Below, one piece after another: positions 26,893 to 36,060 of a DNA stretch of 64,000 nucleotides. The stretch is from positions 834,117-898,116 of the forward strand of contig NZ_BSOG01000001.1 of assembly GCF_030160395.1 (NCBI RefSeq), in the 5' to 3' direction. The notes under the pieces are model-generated. The model saw only the letters and a list, made by a program, of their open reading frames with translations, had not been told where the DNA came from and ran no database searches. Source of the DNA: Chitinimonas prasina (lineage in GTDB: Bacteria; Pseudomonadota; Gammaproteobacteria; Burkholderiales; Chitinimonadaceae). Both the position numbers and the translations under genes were made by a program. Numbering within the stretch: the stretch's first letter is position 1; every line of letters starts with the position of its first letter.

Positions 26893-26920
26893 AAGAAGCC
26901 CCGCCGCAAGCGGCGGGGCC
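26893..26920 (-). terminator. Terminator hairpin downstream of the glycine-zipper gene
   Basis: GCCCCGCCGC (26899-26908) pairs with GCGGCGGGGC beyond a short loop, a very stable stem. Read on the minus strand it is followed by TTCTTTG. It lies about 100 bases after the glycine-zipper gene and just ahead of the pseudouridine synthase start, insulating the two. Confidence 0.65.
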
Positions 26921-27019
26921 GAGCCCGAATGATACCGGGCTCTGCTGATGTTTGTGTCCTTGTGGCGCCGCCCGAGTTTAGGCGCTGGAAGAAGACAAAC
27001 TCAGCTTAATCGGTCTGGC

Positions 27020-27427
27020 TCAACGACCGTGGTGGCCGTGATGGTGGCCGTGGCCGTGCCGGCGATGGTGCTTCCAATGCTTGCCATGGCCACGGTGCCG
27101 CTCTACCGGCACGTAAACCACCTGCTGCACGGGGCGGTACACCACGCGTGGCTCGTCGTAGTAGCGGACCGGGTAGACATTGCGGTACTCAGTACGATGT
27201 ACCACCACTTCGCGGCGGTCTGAGCGGTGTGCTACTGCAGCCCCTACGGCACCTCCCAGCGCAGCGCCTACGATGGCGCCGTTGCGGCCATCCAGCTCGT
27301 AACCGATGGCCGACCCGGCTGCACCGCCCAGAGCACCGCCGACGATCACGCGGGAAGAGTTGTCAGCCAGCGCAGCCGTGCCACTCAAAGCCACTGCCAG
27401 TATCAGGATGGAAATCGGTTTGAACAT
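27020..27427 (-). CDS. Exported glycine-zipper protein with His-rich tail
   Basis: 135 residues. A signal peptide (1-21, ending ALA) is followed by a glycine-zipper segment (GGALGGAAGSAIGYELDG, GAALGGAVGAAVA) typical of 2TM/OmpA-like small envelope proteins. Next come a Tyr/Arg/Val-rich stretch and a C-terminal tail of about 25 residues dominated by His, Lys, Arg and Gly. The start at 27427 has GGAGG 9 bases upstream. The tail could bind divalent metal or polyanions; that is inference. The family is linked in general to envelope stress. Confidence 0.85.
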   Translation of the reverse strand: MFKPISILILAVALSGTAALADNSSRVIVGGALGGAAGSAIGYELDGRNGAIVGAALGGAVGAAVAHRSDRREVVVHRTEYRNVYPVRYYDEPRVVYRPVQQVVYVPVERHRGHGKHWKHHRRHGHGHHHGHHGR

Positions 27428-27616
27428 GATCTTGCCTCCGTTGATGCAGCCGCAGTGGCTGCCTGTGAAGCGCAGTTTGCTGCCGCGGCGCTGAATCCTT
27501 CCTGAACGTACTGTTTGGCAGTTTTCACTGTGCACGCGCCAGGCAAGCGCGATGCGCCCTCTTTTGCGCCATGGTCACAAGACAGGCTTTACCCCATGGC
27601 TATCGGAACGATAGTT

Positions 27617-27644
27617 ACAATTAAATTGTGTGCAATTTAATTGC
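27617..27644. promoter_or_regulatory. Double OhrR operator upstream of ohr
   Basis: Two adjacent perfect palindromes: ACAATT-A-AATTGT (27617-27629) and GCAATT-T-AATTGC (27632-27644), centres 15 bases apart. They match the known OhrR box core (TACAATT..AATTGTA) of Xanthomonas and Bacillus. They lie 64-91 bases upstream of the ohr start. OhrR, encoded downstream, should repress here until oxidised by organic peroxide. Confidence 0.85.
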
Positions 27645-27707
27645 TAGCTATATTTCGTCTCACCAAGCGGCACCCAGTGCCACCGACAACCCAGCAAGGA
27701 AAACACC

Positions 27708-28133
27708 ATGTCCGTACAAGTGCTCTATACCGCCCAAGCCACTGCCACCGGCGGCCGTGAAGGCCAGATCGAATCGTCCGACGGCGTACTGCAGGCCAAG
27801 CTGGCCCTGCCCCGTGAAATGGGCGGCCCCGGCGGCGCAGCCACCAATCCCGAGCAACTGTTTGCTGCCGGCTATGCGGCTTGCTTCGAAGGTGCCGTCC
27901 GCTTCGTGGCTCGCCAAAAAGGCATCAAGATCGAGCAGGCCTCGGTAACGGCCCAGGTTGGCGTCGGCCCTCGCGCCGCCGGCGGCTTTGGCATCACTGC
28001 CGCCTTGACCGTATCGCTGCCCGGCCTTGATCGTGCCGTGGCCACCGAGCTGGCCGAGATTGCACACCGCGACATCTGCCCCTACTCACATGCCACCCGT
28101 GGCAATGTGGATGTGCAGATCACGGTAGCCTGA
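27708..28133 (+). CDS. ohr: Organic hydroperoxide resistance protein Ohr
   Basis: A 141-residue thiol peroxidase of the OsmC/Ohr superfamily that reduces fatty-acid and other organic hydroperoxides, usually with lipoyl proteins as reductant. Both redox cysteines are present (AGYAACFEGA and DICPYSHATRGN), together with LYTAQATATGGREG and the conserved Arg of the active site. AAGGAAAA precedes the ATG. The tandem OhrR operator upstream and ohrR 130 bases downstream support the assignment. Confidence 0.96.
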   Translation: MSVQVLYTAQATATGGREGQIESSDGVLQAKLALPREMGGPGGAATNPEQLFAAGYAACFEGAVRFVARQKGIKIEQASVTAQVGVGPRAAGGFGITAALTVSLPGLDRAVATELAEIAHRDICPYSHATRGNVDVQITVA

Positions 28134-28215
28134 TGCCCCAATGCCCGGCCGGACACCGCCATGGATTGGGCGGCCCGGCCGAGCGCCAAGGCGATAGAAT
28201 CACAAGCAATCTGCT

Positions 28216-28238
28216 TAGGCCGGCATCACGCCGGCCTA
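28216..28238. terminator. Hairpin between ohr and ohrR
   Basis: A perfect 9-bp stem, TAGGCCGGC and GCCGGCCTA with an ATCAC loop, 26 bases before the ohrR start. No T-tract follows. It may attenuate read-through from ohr or protect the transcript end. Confidence 0.4.
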
Positions 28239-28263
28239 CCGCCATTGCCAACGAGTACACACC

Positions 28264-28701
28264 ATGACAGCGCAACCCGACTGGCTCAGGCTGGATGCCC
28301 AGCTCTGCTTCCGCCTTTATGCCGCCTCCCGCACCGTCACCCGCTGCTACCAGCCGCTGCTGGCCGAGCTGGGGCTGACCTATCCGCAGTACCTAGCCAT
28401 GCTGGTGCTATGGGAGCGTGATGATCTGACGGTCAAGGCACTGGGCCAGCGTTTGCTGCTGGACTCTGGCACCCTCACCCCTCTGCTTAAGCGGTTGGAG
28501 CAAGGGGGGCTGATACGCCGCGAGCGGCGGGCTGAGAATGAACGCGAGGTCCGCATCATGCTGACTCCTGCCGGCCAGGATCTTCGGCAACGAGCTGAAA
28601 GCGTCCCCCCTGCCCTGCTGGCCGCCACCGGGCTGAGCCTGGACGAAGCGCAGCAGATCAACGCCCTGCTGGACAGGCTGCTGGTGCAGGCAGAGCCATA
28701 A
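28264..28701 (+). CDS. ohrR: MarR-family organic peroxide sensor OhrR
   Basis: 145-residue winged-helix repressor. The N-terminus LRLDAQLCFRLYAASR holds the peroxide-sensing Cys (residue 15) in the exact OhrR context. The DNA-binding part contains LTVKALGQRLLLDSGTLTPL and the wing RRERRAENEREVRI. It should control ohr, 130 bases upstream on the same strand, through the double palindrome at 27617-27644. The absence of a second C-terminal Cys suggests the one-Cys (Bacillus-like) mechanism; this is inference. Confidence 0.95.
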   Translation: MTAQPDWLRLDAQLCFRLYAASRTVTRCYQPLLAELGLTYPQYLAMLVLWERDDLTVKALGQRLLLDSGTLTPLLKRLEQGGLIRRERRAENEREVRIMLTPAGQDLRQRAESVPPALLAATGLSLDEAQQINALLDRLLVQAEP

Positions 28702-28869
28702 GCGATAGCTAGCGCCATCGAAGATAGCGGGGACAGCAACCCAGCAGTTTGCAATTAGCGTGATATCCCCCATGCACGCGCATGCAAACGTGGGCAGGTA
28801 GACGATGTAGCAACAACCACCGGAGCAGGCCTGCCAAGCGGACCTGCTCCAGTGCGTCACCCCGCCAGC

Positions 28870-29847
28870 CTAGCGCCTGCAGGCCGCCGGCGGCGTTGCC
28901 GCCACCACGCTGCTGTAGTGATAGCTGTAGTCCGCGCCAACGCTGCGGGTGCCCTCCTTGCCGGCATGCTGGCCTATGATCCAGGTTTCGGCCTTGGCTA
29001 TACCGCCGTTGGCATAAGCCGCAATATCGGTGGTGGCATTGCCATAGGCGCGGACGATGTTGAGGCCGACTGTCTCGCGCAGGTAGCGCACATAGTTGGT
29101 CTTGTGTTCCTCAGTATTGGGCGGGATGGGGCCGTCGCCATAGGGATTGCTGCGATAGTGCCAGCCCAGCAGGTTTTGCTTGCCAAACCATTCTCGGGCA
29201 TCGCGCGTCACCCAGTAGGGCCGGGCGGTCAGATAGATGATCTGGTAGCCTTTCTGCTGGTAGGCCCGCACGGTCTCGGGGGCGTAGTAATAGGCAGCGG
29301 CGGTCTTCAGCCCGGCGTAGTCGGCATAGGCCTCGAAATCGTTGATGGTGAGGGTGCCGTCGATATCGAACAGCACGGTGTCGCGGCCAGGCTCGACCAC
29401 GCTCAGGTAGCCTTCCACGGCAGAACCATCGCCCTCCACCACCATGCGTACCTTGTATTCACCGGCCGGACGGGGGCCCAGGGTAACGAAGATCTTGCCG
29501 TCGCTATTGGTCATCTGGCTACCCAGGTATTCCCAGGCCGCCATGCCGGTACCGTAGAGGTAGACATGCACGCGCTCGTCTTCCAGATCCTTGTGCAGTA
29601 CGGCATCGTAATCGAACTTGCCCACCAGGGTGGCTGACTGGCCTTGTGCCACCAGCGTGTCATGCACCATGTGCCAGGGCTGGTAAAGTCCCGACAGTAT
29701 CTTGCTACCCAGATGGCGGAAGCTCTTCTTGGCCGGCTTGGGCGCGGCAGGCGCCTGCTGCGGTGTCGTGTAGTCGGGGCAGGCGGCCTGGGCGGTGAGG
29801 CTACCCATCAGGGCCAGTGCTACGGCCAGCGATATGCGGCGTGTCAT
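28870..29847 (-). CDS. Exported lipin-like (LNS2) HAD-superfamily protein, copy A
   Basis: 325 residues with a signal peptide (1-21) and so probably periplasmic. An Ig-like or C2-like N-terminal part (about 50-155) precedes a HAD phosphatase domain. The domain shows motif I DIDGTLT, motif II YLTARP, a Lys in KAETWIIG and motif IV GNATTDIAAY. The layout resembles the lipin/Ned1/Smp2 (LNS2) phosphatidate phosphatase module, so a phospholipid phosphatase role is a reasonable guess. A close paralogue (roughly 70% identical by eye) lies at 32808-33809; the OsmC-YcaO gene separates them. The start at 29847 is fixed by the signal peptide. Confidence 0.82.
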   Translation of the reverse strand: MTRRISLAVALALMGSLTAQAACPDYTTPQQAPAAPKPAKKSFRHLGSKILSGLYQPWHMVHDTLVAQGQSATLVGKFDYDAVLHKDLEDERVHVYLYGTGMAAWEYLGSQMTNSDGKIFVTLGPRPAGEYKVRMVVEGDGSAVEGYLSVVEPGRDTVLFDIDGTLTINDFEAYADYAGLKTAAAYYYAPETVRAYQQKGYQIIYLTARPYWVTRDAREWFGKQNLLGWHYRSNPYGDGPIPPNTEEHKTNYVRYLRETVGLNIVRAYGNATTDIAAYANGGIAKAETWIIGQHAGKEGTRSVGADYSYHYSSVVAATPPAACRR

Positions 29848-30568
29848 CGATGTGTCTCCGTTTGTATTTGAATGTCTCACCCTTGCGGTGAAGCAGGTGA
29901 GTGTGGAGAAGATAGATGACGCGAGCATGAAAGCAAGCGCTTGAATGCAGACAGCCAGAAAACGCGACGCCCAGAAATTGCGACCTCCAGGCCGCACCAG
30001 GTGTAAGCGAAAAACCGTCACGCCACATACCGTTGATATACAAGGAGAATTTCGCTATCCGCAACGCCGTAAGGCACGCAAAGTGCGGCTGCTGGCTGTG
30101 CCCAAAAACCACACTGCATGCCCACTCTGGCCCCGCCATCGGGTGATGCCGAAAGTGCAATCCACGCCGAATCACAGTACCATGAAAAAATACGGGCTAG
30201 TTTTGCCCCCAGCTTCTTACGCATATCGAATGTCCAGTACCGGCCATGGACTCAAGCCATGGAGGGGTAGTGACAGACTGAGCAGGCATCAGGAAGACAC
30301 CGGCGCTGGATATCAGCGGAGCCTGGATCAGCGGGCTCTCCCTTGATCAAGTTCCCGCCCTTCGAGAGGGCGGCTCACTGAAGCCAGTCTTCACCTGCAT
30401 GGGCTTCGTCTTTGCAACGAATCAAGTTCACAACAGGCTCTCCCCCGTCACTCGGCCTTTGGGGGCATCTGGCCTCCATGAAATGCGCGCAATGCCCATC
30501 AGCATCCAGTCGCTGTCGTGGGCATGCAGTAGCAGTGGGGCTTTGGGGCGCAATTTTGGAGTTCTCTC
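29848..30568. other. Intergenic stretch upstream of the OsmC-YcaO gene
   Basis: 720 bases without a convincing gene. It should contain the promoter of lipin-like copy A (left) and that of the OsmC-YcaO gene (right), plus a dispersed repeat copy at 30244-30380. The remaining frames lack ribosome sites and recognisable products. Confidence 0.5.
30244..30380. repeat. Dispersed palindromic repeat, copy 3
   Basis: Aligns along its length with copy 1 at 12131. Shared blocks include GGGGTAGTGAC, a TGAGCAGGC segment, GGCGCT..ATCAGCG.AGCCTG and GGGCTCTCCCTTGAT. The second hairpin is present as CCGCCCT (30355-30361) with AGGGCGG (30367-30373). The first hairpin has decayed. It sits about 190 bases upstream of the OsmC-YcaO gene. 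Confidence 0.6.
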
Positions 30569-32779
30569 ATGGAAATTAAGGTCAACTTTCTCGACAAGCT
30601 TCGCCTTGAAGCCAAATTCGATGATTTCACGGTAGTGGCCGATCAGCCCATCCGCTACAAGGGCGATGGCTCGGCGCCAGGCCCGTTCGACTACTTCCTG
30701 GCCTCTTCGGCTCTGTGCGCCGCTTACTTCGTCAAGTTGTATTGCGTCACACGCAATATTTCTACCGAAAATATCCGCCTGTCACAAAACAACATTGTTG
30801 ATCCGGAGAATCGCTACCAGCAGATTTTCAAGATACAGGTCGAGTTACCGGAAGATATCTCCGCCAAAGACCGCCAGGGTATCTTGCGGTCTATCGAACG
30901 CTGCACGGTGAAAAAAGTCGTGCAGGCCGGGCCCGAGTTCGTGATTGAAGAGGTGGACAATCTCGATGCCAATGCCCAGGCGCTGTTGATGCCCAATTCG
31001 GCGTCCGAGGCGCGCACGTATATCGCGGGCAAGGATCTGCCGCTGGAACAGACCATTGCAAATATGTCGGGCATTCTGGCCGACCTGGGCATGAAAATTG
31101 AAATCGCTTCCTGGCGCAATATCGTTCCCGGCGTCTGGTCACTTCATATACGCGACGCACACTCGCCGATGTGCTTTACCAATGGCAAGGGCGCAACCAA
31201 GGACAGTGCACTGGCATCGGCGCTGGGCGAGTTCATCGAGCGGCTGAACTGCAATCATTTCTATGCCAGTAGCTTTCTGGGCCAGGACATCGCCAACGCC
31301 CCCTTCGTGCACTACCCGAACGAGCGCTGGTTCAAGCCGGGCCCTGACGATGCAATACCGGCTGAAATCCTCGATGAGCACTGCCTGGCGGTCTACAACC
31401 CCGATGGCGAGCTACTTGGCACCCATCTGTACGACACCAACTCCGGCAATATGCAACGCGGTATCTGCTCCCTGCCCTTTGTGCGGCAGTCGGATGGCGA
31501 AGTGGTGTACTTCCCCTCCAATCTGGTGGAGAACCTGTACGGCAGCAATGGTATGAGCGCTGGCAATACCCTCGCCGAAGCGCAGGTACAGTGCCTGTCG
31601 GAAATCTTTGAACGGGCAGTCAAACGCGAAATTCTGGAAGGCGAAATCGCACTGCCCGATGTGCCGCAAGACGTGCTGGCAAAGTACCCCGGCATCGTGG
31701 CCGGCATACAGGGCCTGGAAGAGCAGGGTTTTCCGGTGTTGGTGAAGGATGCCTCGCTGGGCGGGGTGTATCCCGTGATGTGCGTCACCTTGATGAACCC
31801 GCGTACCGGTGGTGTGTTTGCCTCGTTCGGCGCGCACCCCAGCCTGGAGGTGGCGCTGGAGCGCAGCCTGACGGAACTGCTGCAGGGGCGCAGCTTTGAA
31901 GGCCTGAACGACTTGCCTCAGCCCACCTTCGAAAGCCAGGCGGTGACAGAGCCAAACAACTTTGTGGAACACTTCATTGATTCCAGTGGCGTGGTGTCCT
32001 GGCGCTTTTTCAGTGCCAAGGCAGATTACGCCTTTGTGGAGTGGGATTTCTCCGGCCAGGGGGACGATTCCAATGCCGAGGAAGCCGCGACCTTGTTCGG
32101 CATACTCGAAGACATGGACCAGGAAGTGTACATGGCAGTGTACGAGCATCTGGGTGCGACAGCCTGCCGCATCCTGGTGCCGGGCTATTCGGAAGTTTTT
32201 CCGGTAGAGGACCTGGTGTGGGACAACACCAACAAGGCGCTGCTGTTCCGCGCCGATGTACTGAACCTGCATAAGTTGGACGATGCCAGTCTGGCCGACC
32301 TGCTGGAGCGCCTGGAAAACAACGAGCTGGATGAGTACGGCGATATCGCCACCTTGATCGGCATCGAGTTCGACGAGAATACGGCCTGGGGCCAGTTGAC
32401 TGTGCTGGAGTTGAAGCTGCTGATTCATCTCGCCTTGCAGCAGTTTGAGGAGGCACAGGAACTGGTGGGCGCCTTCCTGCAATACAACGACAACACGGTT
32501 GAGCGCGGTCTGTTCTACCAGGCCCTCAATGTCGTGCTGGAAGTGCTGCTGGACGATGAACTGGAACTGGACGACTACGTGGTCAATTTCCGCCGCATGT
32601 TTGGCGCGGCGCGCATGGACGCGGCGCTGGGCTCAGTGGACGGCAGCGTACGCTTCTACGGCCTGACGCCGACGAGCCTGCAACTGGAGGGCTTGGACCG
32701 CCACCAGCGCCTGCTCGACAGCTACAAGAAACTGCACACGGCACGTGCCAAGGTGGCAACAAAGTCCGGCCAGGCTTAA
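30569..32779 (+). CDS. ycaO: OsmC-YcaO fusion protein
   Basis: 736 residues. The first 135 form an OsmC-like domain, with DYFLASSALCAAYFV where OsmC proteins place a redox Cys. The YcaO domain (about 165-550) follows, with the ATP-binding motifs GKGATKDSALASALGEFIERLNCN, SLTELLQG and similar. A C-terminal helical extension (about 560-736) matches E. coli YcaO rather than RiPP cyclodehydratases. E. coli YcaO assists RimO in methylthiolation of ribosomal protein S12, so this is probably a housekeeping-type YcaO. No peptide-precursor or dehydrogenase gene is adjacent. GGAG stands 8 bases before the ATG. It separates two paralogous HAD genes lying on the other strand. Confidence 0.9.
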   Translation: MEIKVNFLDKLRLEAKFDDFTVVADQPIRYKGDGSAPGPFDYFLASSALCAAYFVKLYCVTRNISTENIRLSQNNIVDPENRYQQIFKIQVELPEDISAKDRQGILRSIERCTVKKVVQAGPEFVIEEVDNLDANAQALLMPNSASEARTYIAGKDLPLEQTIANMSGILADLGMKIEIASWRNIVPGVWSLHIRDAHSPMCFTNGKGATKDSALASALGEFIERLNCNHFYASSFLGQDIANAPFVHYPNERWFKPGPDDAIPAEILDEHCLAVYNPDGELLGTHLYDTNSGNMQRGICSLPFVRQSDGEVVYFPSNLVENLYGSNGMSAGNTLAEAQVQCLSEIFERAVKREILEGEIALPDVPQDVLAKYPGIVAGIQGLEEQGFPVLVKDASLGGVYPVMCVTLMNPRTGGVFASFGAHPSLEVALERSLTELLQGRSFEGLNDLPQPTFESQAVTEPNNFVEHFIDSSGVVSWRFFSAKADYAFVEWDFSGQGDDSNAEEAATLFGILEDMDQEVYMAVYEHLGATACRILVPGYSEVFPVEDLVWDNTNKALLFRADVLNLHKLDDASLADLLERLENNELDEYGDIATLIGIEFDENTAWGQLTVLELKLLIHLALQQFEEAQELVGAFLQYNDNTVERGLFYQALNVVLEVLLDDELELDDYVVNFRRMFGAARMDAALGSVDGSVRFYGLTPTSLQLEGLDRHQRLLDSYKKLHTARAKVATKSGQA

Positions 32780-32807
32780 TCGCGCACGATAAACGTAAGG
32801 TCGCGCT

Positions 32808-33809
32808 TCACCGCTTGCAGGCTGCCAGCGGTGTCGCCGCCACCACCGTGCGGTAGTGTGCCCGGTAGTCCTTGCCCACCACGCGGGTCTGCTCCTTGCC
32901 TGCGTGCGGGCCTATGATCCAGGTTTCAGCCTTGGGCAGCCCGGCGCTGGCATAGGCGGCAATATCGGTCAGCGCATTGCCGTAGGCTCGCACTATGTTC
33001 AACCCCACCGTCTCGCGCAGGTAGCGTACATAGTCGGCCTTATGCTGCTCGGTATTGGGTGGGATGGGGCCACTGCTGTAGACATTGCTGCGGTAGTGTC
33101 CGTCGAGCAGACCGTGGCTGGCAAACCAGCTACGGGCCTTGGGCGTCACCCAATAGGGGCGTGCTGTCAGATAGATGATCTGGTAGCCCTTCTGCCGGTA
33201 GGCCTGCACGGTCTGGGGTGAATGCGCATAGGCCTCGGCCATGGCCAGGCCAGCATAATCTGCATAGGCCTCGAAGTCGCTCAGTGTCAAAGTGCCATCC
33301 ACATCGAACAGCACCGCATCGCGCCCTGGCTCCACCACGCTGAGGTTGCCCTCCGCCGCCGAGCCATCGCCCTCCACCACCATGCGTAAGCGGTATTCCC
33401 CCACCGGGCGGGCATTCAGACCGATCGATATCTTGCCATCGTCGTCCGTCAGCCAGCTGCCCAGATACTCCCAGCTGGCCATGCCGCTGCCGTAGAGGTA
33501 GACGTGCACGCGCTCGTCCTCAAGATCCTTGTGCAGCGCAGCGTCGTAGTCGAACTTGGCTACCACAGTAGCCGCTTGGCCCTGCGCCACCAGGCTGTCG
33601 TGCACCATATGCCAGGGACGATACACGCTGGCCAGCACGCTGCTGCGCACATGGCGGAAACTCTGCTTGGCGGGCAGCGGCGCCGCTGGTGCAGCCGCCA
33701 GACCATCGTAATCGGGGCAGGCGGCCTGGGCGGCCATGCTCGTTACCAGCAGCCACGCCAATGTCAGCGCTGCCCCGCCAGCCTGTCGGCCGCACTTGCT
33801 ATACCGCAT
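32808..33809 (-). CDS. Exported lipin-like (LNS2) HAD-superfamily protein, copy B
   Basis: 333 residues; paralogue of the protein at 28870-29847, with the same signal-peptide, N-terminal domain and HAD motifs: DVDGTLT (motif I), YLTARP (motif II), KAETWIIG and GNALTDIAAY (motif IV). The two share long identical runs such as WHMVHD, LHKDLEDERVHVYLYG and YVRYLRETVGLNIVRAYGN. The start at 33809 has TGAGG 9 bases upstream. That TGAGG contains the stop codon of the glutamine synthetase gene, so this copy is probably the second cistron behind it. Substrate unknown; a periplasmic phosphatase role is inferred. Confidence 0.82.
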   Translation of the reverse strand: MRYSKCGRQAGGAALTLAWLLVTSMAAQAACPDYDGLAAAPAAPLPAKQSFRHVRSSVLASVYRPWHMVHDSLVAQGQAATVVAKFDYDAALHKDLEDERVHVYLYGSGMASWEYLGSWLTDDDGKISIGLNARPVGEYRLRMVVEGDGSAAEGNLSVVEPGRDAVLFDVDGTLTLSDFEAYADYAGLAMAEAYAHSPQTVQAYRQKGYQIIYLTARPYWVTPKARSWFASHGLLDGHYRSNVYSSGPIPPNTEQHKADYVRYLRETVGLNIVRAYGNALTDIAAYASAGLPKAETWIIGPHAGKEQTRVVGKDYRAHYRTVVAATPLAACKR

Positions 33810-33820
33810 AGGGACTAACC

Positions 33821-35212
33821 TCAAAAGAAATCGGCATAGCGCTTGCGTTCCCAGTCCGATACATGGCGGGAATACTCCACCCACTCCATGCGCTTGATCC
33901 TGGCGAACTCGGCAACAAAATCGGCCCCCAGCGCCTCCAGCATGACCTGGTCAGCCTCCAGGGCGGCGACTGCCTCGCCCAGATTCTGCGGCACCGGGCG
34001 TATGCCAGCACGCTCAAGCTGGCCCTCATCGTATTCATACAGATCGTCGTCCACCTTGCGGCCCGGCTGCAGCTGGCGACTGATACCGTCCAGCCCGGCA
34101 GCAATCAGGGCAGCCGTCACCAGATAGGGGTTGGCGCCTGCATCGGCCAGGCGCCACTCTATGCGCCCCCCCGGGCAGCGCGCCAGCACGGTGCGATTGT
34201 CGCCGTAGGCCACATAGGCTGGCGCCCAGGTGGCGCCGGACAGCGAATTGCCAACCACCAGCCGCTTGTAGCTGTTGACCGTGGGCGCACAAATGGCGGT
34301 GAGCGCCGGAGCATGTTGCAATATGCCGGCCAGGAAGTGATAGCCCAGTGAGCTTAGGCCATACCCCTGCGGATCGCTCGCATCCTCGAACAGATTGCGG
34401 CCCGTCGCATCAGCGATCGAAAGATGGAAATGCAGGCCTGAGCCGGCCCTGTCGGCAAACGGCTTGGGCATGAAGCTGCACAGCATGCCCAACTGCTCAG
34501 CCGCATGGCTGGCTGCCATCTTGAAGTAGATATAGCGATCGGCGCTGGTCAGCGCGTCCGAATAGACGTAGTTGATTTCGTACTGCCCCGGCGCATCCTC
34601 GTGGTCTATCTGGTAGACGTCAGCGCCAACGGCTGCCATGGCCTCAGTCACCCGTTCGAGGAACACCCGGTTGGCCTCGCGCGACAGGCCCTTGTAGTCA
34701 TAGCTGGCCTTGTCCAGCACATCGAGCTCGTCGGCCGGCCGGTAGTCGCCATCAGCAGTCCGGCGCAGCAGGATGAACTCCGGCTCCAGCCCAGTGTTGA
34801 GTGTCCAGCCACGTACCGCCAGCCTGGCCAGCTGTTGCTTGAGCAGCACCCGCGAACACAGGGGATGCGGCTGGCCGTGCACATGGCCGTCCCCTACCAC
34901 CCGGGCATAACCGGGCTGCCAGGGCACCAGCGCCAAGGTATCGAGATCGGCCCGGGCGTAGTAGTCACCGCCGTTGCGGGCGATGCCTGTTCCCCATATG
35001 GCATAGCCAGAGAAGCCGGCGCCGGTGTGGGTGATCATGTCCAGATGGCGGGCGGGAACCACCTTGGTCTTGGCCGCGCCGTGGATATCCACAAACTGCG
35101 CCAACAGGTATTTCACCTGGTGCTGCTGCAGCCACTGCTGCGCCTGGGCCAATGCGGCCTGCTTGCTTTCGTCCTTGGCCATGTGCTGCTCGTGCGGGTT
35201 GGAATCCTGCAT
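33821..35212 (-). CDS. glnT: Type III glutamine synthetase-like protein (GlnT family)
   Basis: 463 residues of the glutamine synthetase superfamily. The segment [20 protein letters not shown] is diagnostic of the GlnT (type III glutamate-ammonia ligase) group. The catalytic domain shows [40 protein letters not shown] and [14 protein letters not shown]. Members may ligate ammonia or amines to glutamate (as in gamma-glutamylmethylamide or polyamine pathways), so the substrate is not certain. The start at 35212 is followed by a second in-frame ATG at 35182. It lies 53 bases downstream of a MipA-like porin gene and 11 bases upstream of lipin-like copy B. Confidence 0.88.
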   Translation of the reverse strand: MQDSNPHEQHMAKDESKQAALAQAQQWLQQHQVKYLLAQFVDIHGAAKTKVVPARHLDMITHTGAGFSGYAIWGTGIARNGGDYYARADLDTLALVPWQPGYARVVGDGHVHGQPHPLCSRVLLKQQLARLAVRGWTLNTGLEPEFILLRRTADGDYRPADELDVLDKASYDYKGLSREANRVFLERVTEAMAAVGADVYQIDHEDAPGQYEINYVYSDALTSADRYIYFKMAASHAAEQLGMLCSFMPKPFADRAGSGLHFHLSIADATGRNLFEDASDPQGYGLSSLGYHFLAGILQHAPALTAICAPTVNSYKRLVVGNSLSGATWAPAYVAYGDNRTVLARCPGGRIEWRLADAGANPYLVTAALIAAGLDGISRQLQPGRKVDDDLYEYDEGQLERAGIRPVPQNLGEAVAALEADQVMLEALGADFVAEFARIKRMEWVEYSRHVSDWERKRYADFF

Positions 35213-35265
35213 CCTAACCGGCCACCGTCCGCTTGCAAATGTGCAGTGCAGCAGTCGGCACCGAC

Positions 35266-36060
35266 TCAGTCGCGGCGATAGAAACGCCAGACCAAGGTGA
35301 TCCCCGCACTCACATTGTTCTCCTGGCGCACCAGCGGGCTATCGGCAAACCGGGCGCCGGCCAGGTGATCGGTGCGCAGAAAGGCCCCCAGCCAATAATC
35401 ACCCAGGTCACGGCTGGCACTGAAGGTCAGCTGCGTACCGCCGTAGCCACCGCGCGCATCATAAGCGGCGCGGCCCGGGCGAACATACTGCGGTGCAACC
35501 CCGTAAACATACTGGTGCAGATCGCGGTCACCCACCAGCACACCGAGGGAGCCGCCCAGCTTCCAGGCTTCGTCTCCCTGCCCCAGCTTCCAGTCGGCCG
35601 CCAGGCGGGGGTTGAACAAATTGCCGCGATGGCGGGTACGCCAGTCGTCAAAGCCGATGACCGCTCTGACCGGCAGTACCAACTCGGTGCGGACAGCCGC
35701 ATCCGTGGCGCTAAGTCGATAGCGCAGCGACGGGCCAACCTCCAGCATTGGATCCAGCTCCGGCATACCCAGGCGAGCCTGGTTGCGACCAGCCCGCACC
35801 GGTGGCGTAGCGCCGAAGCTGAGATCCAGCTCGGCCCGCTCGCTCAGCGCCAGCTTGCCGCGCAGACCGGTGCGTGACACTTCCAGATGCTCACTGCGGT
35901 AGCTGATATAGGGAACCGGCAGCAGATAGGCACGTTGCTCATCGCTACCACGGTAGTCCGGCAGACTGATGGCGCTGGCACCGACACCCAACTCCAGTGT
36001 ACCGGCCTGGGTGGCCATGGACAGCAGTGCGGCCGACAGGCCTGTGTAAATACGTTTCAT
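35266..36060 (-). CDS. MipA/OmpV family outer membrane protein
   Basis: 264 residues: signal peptide (1-18, ending QAG) followed by alternating beta-barrel strands ([42 protein letters not shown]) with a C-terminal aromatic residue pattern typical of outer-membrane barrels. The DYRGSD motif near the N-terminus is the MipA/OmpV hallmark. The ATG at 36060 is fixed by the signal peptide; a long open frame continues upstream but overlaps the glycosylase gene. Its cargo is unknown. It may be co-transcribed with glnT. Confidence 0.87.
   Translation of the reverse strand: MKRIYTGLSAALLSMATQAGTLELGVGASAISLPDYRGSDEQRAYLLPVPYISYRSEHLEVSRTGLRGKLALSERAELDLSFGATPPVRAGRNQARLGMPELDPMLEVGPSLRYRLSATDAAVRTELVLPVRAVIGFDDWRTRHRGNLFNPRLAADWKLGQGDEAWKLGGSLGVLVGDRDLHQYVYGVAPQYVRPGRAAYDARGGYGGTQLTFSASRDLGDYWLGAFLRTDHLAGARFADSPLVRQENNVSAGITLVWRFYRRD

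Noticed and set aside
30569-32779. YcaO as part of a RiPP biosynthetic cluster
   Set aside because: No precursor peptide, dehydrogenase or transporter gene adjacent, and the C-terminal domain is of the E. coli type.
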